A stretch of DNA of 64,000 bases. Origin: Paludibaculum fermentans (GTDB lineage Bacteria; Acidobacteriota; Terriglobia; Bryobacterales; Bryobacteraceae). Positions 26,709 through 35,652 of the stretch are shown here, in pieces. Location: the NCBI RefSeq assembly GCF_015277775.1, contig NZ_CP063849.1, positions 6,959,501-7,023,500 on the forward strand, given 5' to 3'. The notes beneath the pieces are model-generated. The model was given only the letters and a program-made list of their open reading frames with translations, searched no databases and was not told the origin of the DNA. Every line of letters begins with the position of its first letter. Position 1 is the first letter of the stretch. The translations under genes and the position numbers were made by a program.

Positions 26709-29011
26709 ATGCGTGTGTCCCGATTCCGCAGCCCGAAGCTTAGTCTGGTGCTGGCAGTCCTGATGTTGGAACTGCCGCTGGTCTACGCTCAACAGCAGCC
26801 GCAACTGCCGCCGGTTGTTGTTCCGCCCGGCTTCGGGCCGCGCATTAACGACATTCAGAATCCGCCCGCCGCCCAGCCTGCGCCCGCTCCGGCGGCTGCC
26901 CAGCCCAATCAGCCCGCAGCGCCTTCGTCTCCGCCCACTGCACTGGTGGGCGGCATGAGCCTGCAGAACGTGAACCTGCTGGAAGTGGTTGATTCTTTGG
27001 CTCGTGAGCTGAAGATCAACTACATCATGGACAAGCGGGTGACCGGCGGCGTGACGCTGAATACCTACGGCGAGATCCGGTCAATGGATAAGCGCGCCCT
27101 GCTCGACACCATCCTGCGCATCAATGGCGCGGCCATGGTGCAGGCCGGAGACGTCTACCGCATCGTCCCGCTGACCGATGTCGCGCGCATGCCGCTGCAG
27201 CCGGAGGTGGACGCCAAGAACATTCCGGAAGACGACCGGCCGATGCTGAACCTCGTCTTCCTGAAGTACGCGAACGTGGATGAGCTCTCCAAGCTGGTGG
27301 GCGAATTCCTGGGTCCAGATGGAAAGGCCTGGCCGTACCCGCCGGCCAACCTGCTGCTGGTGCTGGACAGCCGCCGCAACATGCGCCGGACGATGGAGAT
27401 GATCTCCCTGTTCGACAGCGATGTCCTGGCCAAGCAGCGTGTGAAGCTCTTTGATCTTCGGAACAGCAAACCTTCCGACATGGCGAAGGAGCTGGAAGGC
27501 CTGCTGAAGTCGATGTCGCTGAGCAAGGATCTCAGTTCCGTCAAGTTTGTTCCGGTGGACCGTATCAATACTCTGATTGCGGTGGCTCCGAATCCTGGAG
27601 TCTTCGATCAGGTCAGTGAATGGATCGACAAGCTCGATGTGAAGGTCAAGAATGCCGCGGGCAAGGTTGACACCTATGTCTATCGGGTGAAGTACAGCCA
27701 GGCGCAGCAGTTGGCTTTTTCGATCATGATGCTCTACATGCAGATGATGCCCGGCTACGGCGGGATGGGCGGCATGTATGGCGGCATCGGGGGGATGTAC
27801 GGCGGCATGGGTGGCGGCATGGTGGAATGTACGGCGGCGGCGGGATGTACGGTGGAGGCATGTATGGCGGCGGTGGGATGTATGGCGGGGGTGCTGCCGG
27901 GGTAGGCGGCGCTGCCGTGAATCCGGGACTGACCGGGCAGGCTGCCAACTACAACCCGATCCAGGGGACGAACACCAACGGCACGACGGGGCAGGGCGGC
28001 TACGGGATGGGCGGCTACGGCATGGGTGGCATGGACATGACTGGCGGCATGCTCGGCATGGGCGGGATGTATGGCGGCATGGGGATGTATGGCCCCCAAA
28101 GCCCCCGAGTGGTGCCTAACTACTCGGACAACTCCCTGCTGATCCTCGCCACGCCGGAACAGTACGAGAGCATCAGCCGCATGCTGATTCAATTGGACAT
28201 TCCGCCTCGCCAGGTACTGATTGAAGCCAAGATCTATGAGGTCAAGCTGACGGGCGCCCTGAGCTGGGGTGTCTCCCACTACTTGTACAACAAGGACGGC
28301 ACGGGTTCGGTGGGTGCGCCGGACGGGGCCGGCCGCAAGTTTGTCGGATCGCTGGTGGATGGCACGATCGGCCTTTCGGCCGGCACGATGGTCGGCCACA
28401 GCCGGGAGTTGTACTCGGCCATCAGCGCCCAGGAGCTCTCCAGCAAGACGAAGGTGATCTCGGCGCCCAGTGTCATGGCGACGGACAGCATCGCCGCCTC
28501 GATCAACGTGGGTGTCGAAGTGCCCACTCTCACCGCCCAGGCGGTGACCGGGGCCCAGTCGGGCGGGAGTTCTCTCTTCGCGAACACGATTTCCAACCGA
28601 AAGTCCGGCGTGACACTGGGGATTACCGCCAGGGTGAATCCGAGCGGCATCGTCACGCTGGTCATCAACCAGGAAGTGAGCAGCCCCTCGGCGCCCGCCT
28701 CGAGCGCGGCGATCCAGTCGCCCAGCTTCAGCACCCGGACGGTCCAGACCCAGGTGACAGTCCAGGATGGGGACATGATCGCCATTGGAGGCATCATCAA
28801 CGAGACCACGGGCTCCAGCACGACCGGCATTCCGATCCTGGGCCGGATCCCTATCCTCGGATATGCCTTCTCGAACAGGTCTACCAACCGCGAGCGGACG
28901 GAGTTGCTGGTCTTCATCACGCCGCACGTCATCTACGACACCAACGAGATGAACGAAGCCAGCGACGAGATGATGACCAAGATGCGGAAGATCCAGAAGC
29001 TGATCAAGTAG
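26709..29011 (+). CDS. gspD: Type II secretion outer-membrane secretin GspD, frameshifted in a Gly-Met-Tyr repeat
   Basis: Two frames together encode one secretin of about 767 residues. The first (26709-27905) has a signal peptide, a Pro/Ala/Gln-rich linker, an N0/STN-like domain (MSLQNVNLLEVVDSLARELK), N1 (LNLVFLKYANVDELSKLV), N2 (VKLFDLRNSKPSDMAKELE) and the start of N3. It then runs out of frame at about 27822 in a GGMYGG repeat. The second, open before 27827 and ending at 29011, resumes the repeat. It completes N3 (NSLLILATPEQYESISRML) and the secretin core, with VPTLTAQAVTG and the GGIINETT end region. One added G between ATG and GTGGAATG at about 27820 restores the frame. The start follows aaggag. 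Confidence 0.85.
27754..28092 (+). repeat. Gly-Met-Tyr low-complexity repeat inside the secretin N3 domain
   Basis: Degenerate units built on GGMYGG and GGM, encoded by ggcgggatgtacggc-like 12-18-base units, fill most of about 110 codons, interrupted by a Thr/Asn-rich stretch near 27940-27990. They interrupt the N3 subdomain of the secretin. The gene changes frame within them, at about 27822. Confidence 0.85.
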
Positions 29012-29029
29012 CGCAGACGGTAGAAAATC

Positions 29030-29064
29030 TGGCGCGGCCAACCAAGTGCGGCCGCGCCATTTTT
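29030..29064 (+). terminator. Intrinsic terminator of the secretion operon
   Basis: A perfect 10-bp GC-rich stem, TGGCGCGGCC with GGCCGCGCCA, has a 10-base loop and is followed by TTTTT. It starts 18 bases after the secretin stop codon. Confidence 0.9.
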
Positions 29065-29291
29065 GCGTTTTGGCGGGAAAGCGAGTCGGGTTGCCCCACC
29101 CCCTGAGTCACCCAAACCCAACGGTCTCGGACGCGGTCAAATCGCCGCTGGATGTCCGAAATAATCGTGTTTTTGAGCCTTGCGATTGAAACTGAAACAC
29201 TTCCGGCACGGAAGGAGGCCGCGGGCCTGCTGCAACCGCAATCAGTGGCGACTTTGTGGGCTATCGAATGACGCATGGCACGCGGAAATCC

Positions 29292-29321
29292 TTGACGGCC
29301 TATCACATGCCGTGATTAAAT
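29292..29321 (+). promoter_or_regulatory. Candidate promoter P1 upstream of the abundant-type secreted protein
   Basis: TTGACG (29292-29297), an 18-base spacer and TTAAAT (29316-29321) resemble a sigma-70-type promoter. It shares the longer -35 context CTTGACGGC with P2, 85 bases downstream. Inferred by eye only. Confidence 0.35.
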
Positions 29322-29376
29322 GCCAAGAGTAGGGATTACTGCCGGTACCCGGTAGGGAGTCGGAAAGCTGTTATGC

Positions 29377-29406
29377 TTGACGGCTGCTATCCGGGGATGG
29401 TATGAA
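29377..29406 (+). promoter_or_regulatory. Candidate promoter P2 upstream of the abundant-type secreted protein
   Basis: TTGACG (29377-29382), an 18-base spacer and TATGAA (29401-29406). If used, it gives a leader of about 250 bases before ATG 29667. The gene-free stretch 29065-29666 otherwise holds no recognisable gene or riboswitch. Confidence 0.4.
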
Positions 29407-29666
29407 TGTGCTGACTGCGTCCGGCTGGAAACGGCACTCATGCTGGTAAGAATCCCGCGGGCACAGAAAGATATAACGATCTAAAATGGGGATCCACCTA
29501 GGAAGACCGAAGTTGACCGGAAAGGGCAGAGTGGCAATTTTCGAATTCGCACCTCGCACCGTTCTGGCGGCGTCGGCGGCATGGGTCCCGACAACTACTT
29601 CCACTGAGGCTCAGGTTGAAGAGTTCCTTCATCAATTCAAATCCGCATCTTCACAAGGAGAAGGAA

Positions 29667-31391
29667 ATGTCAGGTTTTCGTAAAGCATTTCTGCTCATGG
29701 CCGTATTGGTCCTCGTGACCGGTATCGCCTTTGCGCAGAGCACCCCCCTCCAGTGCGTGGCCAACTCGGGCACCACTCCTCCGGTTCGGGCCGAGGGCGT
29801 TGCCGAGGAAGTTGGTCAGGTGATTATCACCTGCACCGGCGGCACCTCCACCACCGCGAATCAGCCCATTCCCACGTTTAACGTTCAGATCTTCCTGAGC
29901 ACCAACGTCACCAGCCGGCTGCTCGGCCACACCCAGGCAATCGACTCGGAAGCATTGCTCCTGATTGACGAGCCAGCTTTCTGCAACAACACTACCGCCA
30001 CCGTTGGTTGCCAACTGGTCGCCAGCACTGTCCCCAACACGCAGACTGTCACTGCCTCCGGAAGTGGTCTCTACTACGGCGGCGCAACTGGCCGTCCCAA
30101 CGTGTTCGTGGGTCAGGTTGTCGGAACCAACTCGATTGCGTGGCTGAACATTCCGTTCGATCCTCCGGGAACGACCTCGAACCGCGTCATCCGTCTCGCG
30201 AACGTCCGTGCGAACGCCAACCAGCTTGGTGTGAGCAGCACCCTGATCCCGACCTCGATCAACATGTTCATCTCGATCTCGGGCACGGGTTCTCTGTCTC
30301 TGGCGAACAGCCAGCTGACGGTTGCTTACGTTCAGCTTGGCATGAAGTTCAGCGCGACTCCGGCTACCTACAACCAGTGCGAAGCCGGCACGAAGACCTT
30401 CAACATCAAGTTTGCTGAACAGTTCGGCACGGCGTTCCGCAAGAACATCCCTGCCACGACTCCTCAGGCCACCGTTGGCAGCATCTATAACACTGAGTCG
30501 ATGTTCTACAATCCGAACTTTGCTGGCACGCAGGCTGCTACCGCGGGTCTCGCAACTCAGGCTACCCGCCTGATCGCGCGTTTCTCCAACGTCCCCGGCA
30601 ACGTGGCCCTCTCGGTTCCGTTGACCATCACGACGGCTGATGGCGACTCCGCAACTCTCGTTGCTGCTCCGACCGACGGTTCCACGGCCTCCACGGCTGA
30701 CGGTTCTGTTGCTCTCAGCGGCGGCGCCGGCGCAGCGGTTTGGGAAGTCACGGCTTCCAATTCCGGTGCGATCAGCACGTTCACTGTTCCTGTCAGCGTA
30801 GCCTACAAGGCCAACCCGCTGCCGGGTCTGGGCACGGCGACCGTCAGCGGCAACTATGCCCCGACGACCACTGTGTTCACGGCTTCCGCGTCGGCTCCGG
30901 CTCCTCGGTTCGTCGACAATCCGCAGTCTGCAACCACTTTCACGATCAACTCCTGCCGCACCAACCTGTTGTTCCCCTTCGTGACCAACGTTTCTGGCTT
31001 CGACACGGGTCTCGTGATCTCGAACACCTCGTCTGATCCGTTCGGCACCGTTCCTCAGCGTGGCCCCTGCACCCTGAACTACTACGGTTCCACCTCTGGC
31101 GGCGGCGCTGCTCCTGGCGTCCAGACCTCTGGTACGGTCAACGAAGGGACCCAGCTCATCTGGACGCTGTCCAATGGCGGTAACCTCGGAGTCGCGGCGA
31201 CCCCCGGCTTCATGGGTTACATCATTGCTCAGTGCAACTTCCAGTTCGCCCACGGCTATGCGTTCGTGAGCGATCTGGGTGCCAGCCGCGTTGCGGAAGG
31301 CTACCTCGCTCTCGTGATGGACAAGGATATGTTCAACACGGGCGACGGCGCCACCCGTACCGGTGCTTCCAGCGAGAAGTTGGTTCACTAA
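29667..31391 (+). CDS. Large secreted protein, probable surface or type II secretion cargo
   Basis: A 574-residue protein with a clear signal peptide (LLMAVLVLVTGIAFAQ) and a long Thr/Ser/Asn/Gly-rich, beta-strand body with only a few cysteines. The last 150 residues (LLFPFVTNVSGFDTGLVISN, then GYAFVSDLGASRVAEGYLAL) match a C-terminal pattern I associate with Acidobacteriota secreted proteins, whose function is not established. ATG 29667 has a good purine-rich site (aaggagaagg). Codon use leans to gtt/gct/cgt more than its neighbours. With its own terminator and possible tandem promoters, this suggests high expression. It lies directly after the secretion operon, so it is a candidate cargo or S-layer-like protein. 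Confidence 0.75.
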   Translation: MSGFRKAFLLMAVLVLVTGIAFAQSTPLQCVANSGTTPPVRAEGVAEEVGQVIITCTGGTSTTANQPIPTFNVQIFLSTNVTSRLLGHTQAIDSEALLLIDEPAFCNNTTATVGCQLVASTVPNTQTVTASGSGLYYGGATGRPNVFVGQVVGTNSIAWLNIPFDPPGTTSNRVIRLANVRANANQLGVSSTLIPTSINMFISISGTGSLSLANSQLTVAYVQLGMKFSATPATYNQCEAGTKTFNIKFAEQFGTAFRKNIPATTPQATVGSIYNTESMFYNPNFAGTQAATAGLATQATRLIARFSNVPGNVALSVPLTITTADGDSATLVAAPTDGSTASTADGSVALSGGAGAAVWEVTASNSGAISTFTVPVSVAYKANPLPGLGTATVSGNYAPTTTVFTASASAPAPRFVDNPQSATTFTINSCRTNLLFPFVTNVSGFDTGLVISNTSSDPFGTVPQRGPCTLNYYGSTSGGGAAPGVQTSGTVNEGTQLIWTLSNGGNLGVAATPGFMGYIIAQCNFQFAHGYAFVSDLGASRVAEGYLALVMDKDMFNTGDGATRTGASSEKLVH

Positions 31392-31413
31392 TTTCGGTTT
31401 AACCACCGATTGG

Positions 31414-31449
31414 AAAAACGGGAAGGGCTTCGGCCCTTCCCGTTTTTTT
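31414..31449 (+). terminator. Strong intrinsic terminator with TTCG tetraloop
   Basis: An 11-bp perfect stem, ACGGGAAGGGC with GCCCTTCCCGT, is closed by a TTCG loop and followed by a run of T (seven including the last stem base). It is preceded by AAAA, which could let it act in both directions. Confidence 0.95.
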
Positions 31450-31562
31450 GTTTTCGCGCACTAATTTCCCGCGACCCCTTTCCTGGGGTGGTGTTATTAT
31501 CAAGGTAGTTCCCCGCCGCGTTCCTACCCTCCTTGCGCCCACATTCCTTCTTCGAGGTGATC

Positions 31563-34500
31563 ATGAATCTTCGCAGGATTCTGAGTCCGGTAGCCCTAGG
31601 CCTGTTCATGCTGGCCGCTGCCGCAGATGCCAGATATGTCTACGTACTTCCGCCCACGGGTACTTCCAGTGCCCAAATGCTCATCCACAATGAGCAAATT
31701 CAACTTGCCGGAACTGTCACCGTTCCAGCCGGGTCATTCCAGGTCCTCACGAATGTCCCGGGCGACAAGGCGATTGTCCTCGCCACCAACAACGTCGCGG
31801 CCGTCAGTTTTGCGACCCTGCCCAATGGGCCGGTCACCAGTCTCAGCCTGGACGGGCAACCCGCAACCTTCGGAGCCGTGACTCCGGACGGTCTGCGCTT
31901 ACTTGTCCTGGCGGGCAGCAGCCCCGGATCGCTTTACATCATCGACGCCGTCAACGGCAACATCCAGACCGGTGGCAAGATATCGATCAACGGGATTCCA
32001 AGGGAAGTGGTGGTCACCCAGGATTCCCGCTACGCGTTTATCGTCTCCTCCGGCTCACCCACGGCGCTCCTCACCGTCGTCGATCTTTCCACGAATCAGA
32101 TCGTGAACCAGACTCAGCTCGCTCAAGTCATCGGCGCCCTGCACGCTTCGATCAGCCCGCTCGGCCAAGTCTATATTACCGGCCAGTACCGGATGATCGA
32201 GTTTGATGGGCGGCCACCCTTTGCGGAGCATGCGCGGTCCGAAGTCATCAGCAATCCTGGCCGGCTGCACTTCTCTCCCGATGGCCGCTACGCCATCGCC
32301 GCCAACGAACTGCTAAACGGCTATTCCCTTATCTGCATCGACCTGCAGGTAAAAGGTCCTACTACCGCAGCCGGCACAGAAATTTCGAAGATCCTTGTTA
32401 GCACCTCGTCGAACACCGCGGTCAGAATTGACGATATTTTCCCTGTCAACGCGACGACCGCAATTGCCTACTCAGCTCTGGACCAGAAGATGTTCGGCAT
32501 CAGCTATCCGAGTCTCACGGCGAATGAACTGGCGCTGAGCGGTGTAGGCGTTGTCAACGGGGTCACCAGTGTCACGAGGACCGATGAGTTCCCGGCCGCC
32601 AGAAACCTGTACTACACCTCTGGTGGAAAACTCTCCCGGTTTGACCTGGTGCAGAATACGGCTCTAGGAATTACCGATGTTGGCAGTGGAACCGCCGTGT
32701 TCGTGCCCCAGCCGAACACCGGCGCCACTCCGAAGACTCTCTTCACTTATGGCGGTGGTCTGACGAGTGTGAAGCCTGGCGATCTGGTCCCCTACTCCGT
32801 GCGCGCCGTCGATGCCAACGGTCGCCCTGTCTATGGTGCCTCCGTCAGCTTCAGCTCTGAAACCGCCGTCCTAACGAATGCGGCCAGTACTACGAATGTG
32901 GACGGTTATGCCTGGGTGGTCGCCACCGGCCCACCCGCGAACGGCGATTTCGTCGTCACTGCGCTGGTTGGATCTCTAACCGCCAACCTGACCAGCACGA
33001 TCACCGGCGGCACAGGCGGCGGCACAGGCGGCGGCGGGACCACTGATCCCGGCAATGTCGCAAAAGTCATCAAAGTCTCCGGAGACGGCCAGCTTCTTCA
33101 AAACCAATTTACAGTCAACGTTCTGCCGCTGGTTGTGAAGGTGGTTGACGCCAAAGGCGCGCCTATCGCCGGCAAGGAAGTGACCTGGAGCGCGTCGCCC
33201 GGCATTCAGTTTACGGCTCTGCCAACCCCCACCGATGCGAACGGGGTCACCCAGATGTCCATCTACCCCAACGGAGATTTCCAGGGCGCTACCTACCAGG
33301 GGTACATCGCCACCGCCAGCGTCGTCGGTATCGGTAGCACGACGTTCTCCATCAGCGCGTTCCCGAATGGTCAGTTCTACCAGCCCACTATCTTCATCAG
33401 GAAGCCGACCCAGGACGTCCGGTCCATCACGATGAAACTGGGCACCAAGCTGGATGGAGCGGTGCATGCGATCGTGTCCAGCGCCACCGGCATCGCCATT
33501 CCCAACGTCGGGCTACGAGTCTCCACCCCCTTCACTGATCCCACCCAGGGACCGGTTGTCCACTGCGACGGCCAAACCGCCCTCAACGGTACGGTGCTGA
33601 CAGCGGCGAACGGCGAGGTGGACTGCAACCTCGTCGCCGAAGGCAAGACCGGCAGCACAAGCCTGCTAATCAATGTGGGCGAACAGCGCGACTTTTCGGG
33701 CTACACCATAACCGTTACGCCCGGCGATCCCGTGGCTCCCGTCATCGTCCAGGGTAACAACCAGACCGGAAAGCCTGGAGTGACACTGCCTCTGGCACTC
33801 ACTGCCCGTATCGTGGATCCGTCCGGCAACGTCCTCGCCGGCACGGCCGTCACGTGGGATCTGGTCACGGCGAACAGCATGACGCTGGTAAACACCATCT
33901 CCGCAGCCGATAGCAATGGCCTCGTTTCCACCAAGGTGATCCTTGGGCCGACCCCTGGCAAGTTCAAGGTCCGCCTCAAGGCTGGCGCGAATGAGACCCT
34001 GTTCGACGTGACCATCGAAACGTCGGCCACCGGGTTTGCCAAAGTGTCCGGCGACGGCCAGGCCGTTGCGCCCATCAACACCGCTTTCGCCCAGCCCCTG
34101 GTCGTCAAAGTGACTGACGCGTCGGGCAATGGCGTGCAGGGCGCCGCTGTCACCTGGACGACCACTGGCTCGGTTACGCTGAGTGCGACCAGTTCCGTGA
34201 CCGGCGCCGATGGCCGCGCTTCGGTGATCGCGACTGCAGGCTCCGTGCCCGGTGCCATCACCGTCACGGCCGCTGTGAGCAACCTGCCTTCGCAGACCTT
34301 CTCGCTGCAATCCCGCCTGCCGGGGCCGAGCGTGACGGCCACCAGCTTTGCCAACTTCGCCAGCGGCGTTGCTGGGGTCTCGCCCGGATTGCTGGTCCAG
34401 ATCACCGGCGCCGGCCTGGCTCCCGGTGTCACTGGCCAGGTGAATGCCAATATCCTTGCCGGAAGACTGCCTCTGACGCTTTCGGGTGTCACTGTGAATT

Positions 34501-35066
34501 TCCAGTGGACCGGCGGCTCCGGCTACGCGCCCATCTACCGGGTGGCCAACGAGAACGGCGTAGAGTCCGTTCTGGTCCAGGCGCCCTTTGAGATCACGGG
34601 CACCACGGTGAATGCCGTGGTGAACGTCTCAGGCGGCAGCACGAATGTTTTGGCCATTCCGGTCAGCCTGGTTTCCCCGGGCGTGCTGGAAGACGTCAGC
34701 GGTTCGCGCCGCGCGGCGGTGGTCATCCGCTCCGACGGCCAGACCGTCACGCCGGACACTCCGGCGCGGCCTGGTGAAACCCTACGCATGTACGCCATCG
34801 GCCTGGGCCAGACCTCTCCGACGGCTTACACGAACCAGGTCGGCACCCCCGACCAGAACGTGTTGGCGAAGATCGCAGTCGGTCTCGACAACGCGGGTAT
34901 CCAGGTTGTCTCGGCGCAAATGGCTGAGAACCTGATCGGCGTCTACGAAATCGTGTTTGTGGTCCCGGTCGGCACAACGAACGGCGACCACCCGCTCGGC
35001 TTCGTCATGGAAGCCGTGCCCGGGCAGCCTGCCTACGCCAACGGTTCGATTCTGGCCGTCCAGTAG
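31563..35066 (+). CDS. Secreted adhesin-like protein: propeller, Ig-like repeats and Solibacter C-terminal domain
   Basis: A 1167-residue exported protein. After a signal peptide (GLFMLAAAADA), residues 25-400 form a YVTN/beta-propeller-like region (ATFGAVTPDGLRLLVLAGS, PREVVVTQDSRYAFIVSSG). Then come several bacterial Ig-like domains of the invasin Big_1 type, recognised by repeats such as VVKVVDAKGAPIAGKEVTW and VVKVTDASGNGVQGAAVTW. A Gly/Thr-rich linker separates the first two. The last 230 residues match the Solibacter C-terminal domain (TIGR03437): VSPGLLVQITGAGLAPG, LRMYAIGLGQTSP, GVYEIVFVVPVGTTNGDH. The start at ATG 31563 follows gaggtga. It is probably an extracellular or cell-surface protein; its ligand is unknown. 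Confidence 0.82.
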   Translation: MNLRRILSPVALGLFMLAAAADARYVYVLPPTGTSSAQMLIHNEQIQLAGTVTVPAGSFQVLTNVPGDKAIVLATNNVAAVSFATLPNGPVTSLSLDGQPATFGAVTPDGLRLLVLAGSSPGSLYIIDAVNGNIQTGGKISINGIPREVVVTQDSRYAFIVSSGSPTALLTVVDLSTNQIVNQTQLAQVIGALHASISPLGQVYITGQYRMIEFDGRPPFAEHARSEVISNPGRLHFSPDGRYAIAANELLNGYSLICIDLQVKGPTTAAGTEISKILVSTSSNTAVRIDDIFPVNATTAIAYSALDQKMFGISYPSLTANELALSGVGVVNGVTSVTRTDEFPAARNLYYTSGGKLSRFDLVQNTALGITDVGSGTAVFVPQPNTGATPKTLFTYGGGLTSVKPGDLVPYSVRAVDANGRPVYGASVSFSSETAVLTNAASTTNVDGYAWVVATGPPANGDFVVTALVGSLTANLTSTITGGTGGGTGGGGTTDPGNVAKVIKVSGDGQLLQNQFTVNVLPLVVKVVDAKGAPIAGKEVTWSASPGIQFTALPTPTDANGVTQMSIYPNGDFQGATYQGYIATASVVGIGSTTFSISAFPNGQFYQPTIFIRKPTQDVRSITMKLGTKLDGAVHAIVSSATGIAIPNVGLRVSTPFTDPTQGPVVHCDGQTALNGTVLTAANGEVDCNLVAEGKTGSTSLLINVGEQRDFSGYTITVTPGDPVAPVIVQGNNQTGKPGVTLPLALTARIVDPSGNVLAGTAVTWDLVTANSMTLVNTISAADSNGLVSTKVILGPTPGKFKVRLKAGANETLFDVTIETSATGFAKVSGDGQAVAPINTAFAQPLVVKVTDASGNGVQGAAVTWTTTGSVTLSATSSVTGADGRASVIATAGSVPGAITVTAAVSNLPSQTFSLQSRLPGPSVTATSFANFASGVAGVSPGLLVQITGAGLAPGVTGQVNANILAGRLPLTLSGVTVNFQWTGGSGYAPIYRVANENGVESVLVQAPFEITGTTVNAVVNVSGGSTNVLAIPVSLVSPGVLEDVSGSRRAAVVIRSDGQTVTPDTPARPGETLRMYAIGLGQTSPTAYTNQVGTPDQNVLAKIAVGLDNAGIQVVSAQMAENLIGVYEIVFVVPVGTTNGDHPLGFVMEAVPGQPAYANGSILAVQ

Positions 35067-35083
35067 TCGTCAACCCGATCAAC

Positions 35084-35123
35084 AGAAAAGGGGCCTGCCG
35101 CCAATCGCGGTAGGCCCCTTTTC
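35084..35123. terminator. Bidirectional intrinsic terminator between convergent genes
   Basis: A 17-bp stem, AGAAAAGGGGCCTGCCG with CGGTAGGCCCCTTTTCT, has a single imperfect (G:T) pair and a 6-base loop. The A run on one side and the T run on the other let it serve both the adhesin-like gene and the YCII-like gene. Confidence 0.92.
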
Positions 35124-35153
35124 TCATTGCCACATCGCCGCGCAACGGATGCC

Positions 35154-35525
35154 CTACATCGTGCCTGACGACCCGCAGGGCGCATCCCCAGGCTCGAATA
35201 TCTGCCGGATCTCCGTTTCGCCATCTCCGGCAATCTCCATGAAGCGCTTGGTGAACCCGATGGCCGCGGCCTTCGACTCCGCCTGGATCAACGCGAAGCC
35301 GCCCACCACTTCTTTCGCTTCCGAAAATGGCCCGTCGGTCACTGAGAACTGGCCGCCGGTCATCCTGAGGCGAGCTCCGGCGATACTCGGCAGGCAGCCC
35401 TCGGTCGCCAGCAGCACACCGCTTTTGAACGACTCCTCAATGAGCTGGCCCATGCGCATCATCTCCTTCTGGCTGGGCGGAGTGCCCTCCGGTTTGCTGG
35501 ATCGGTATAAACACAAAAATCGCAT
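35154..35525 (-). CDS. YCII-related (DGPF-type) protein
   Basis: A 123-residue cytoplasmic protein of the YCII superfamily. It shows the family start MRFLCLYRSSKPEGTPPSQKE and the name-giving DGPFSEAKEVVGGF block, whose Asp is invariant. Members are ferredoxin-like dimers, often encoded beside ECF sigma factors of the SigJ type, and their chemistry is unknown. Here the nearest genes are a rhamnosidase upstream (127 bases) and the convergent adhesin-like gene. Confidence 0.88.
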   Translation of the reverse strand: MRFLCLYRSSKPEGTPPSQKEMMRMGQLIEESFKSGVLLATEGCLPSIAGARLRMTGGQFSVTDGPFSEAKEVVGGFALIQAESKAAAIGFTKRFMEIAGDGETEIRQIFEPGDAPCGSSGTM

Positions 35526-35652
35526 CGTACTGTTTCCCTTCTGAGTTGGCAGACTGGCCGCTACCTCTCCAGCCGGCGTTTGGTGCCACTACTATTGCGT
35601 CGAACAAGGGGTAGTGCGAATCGACATCCAGTCCGCCGGAATTTTCGCCGCG

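Noticed and set aside
29065-29660. Possible riboswitch (c-di-GMP or cobalamin type) in the leader of the secreted protein
   Set aside because: I could not find the conserved core of any class I know, only GC-rich stretches that can form many weak hairpins.
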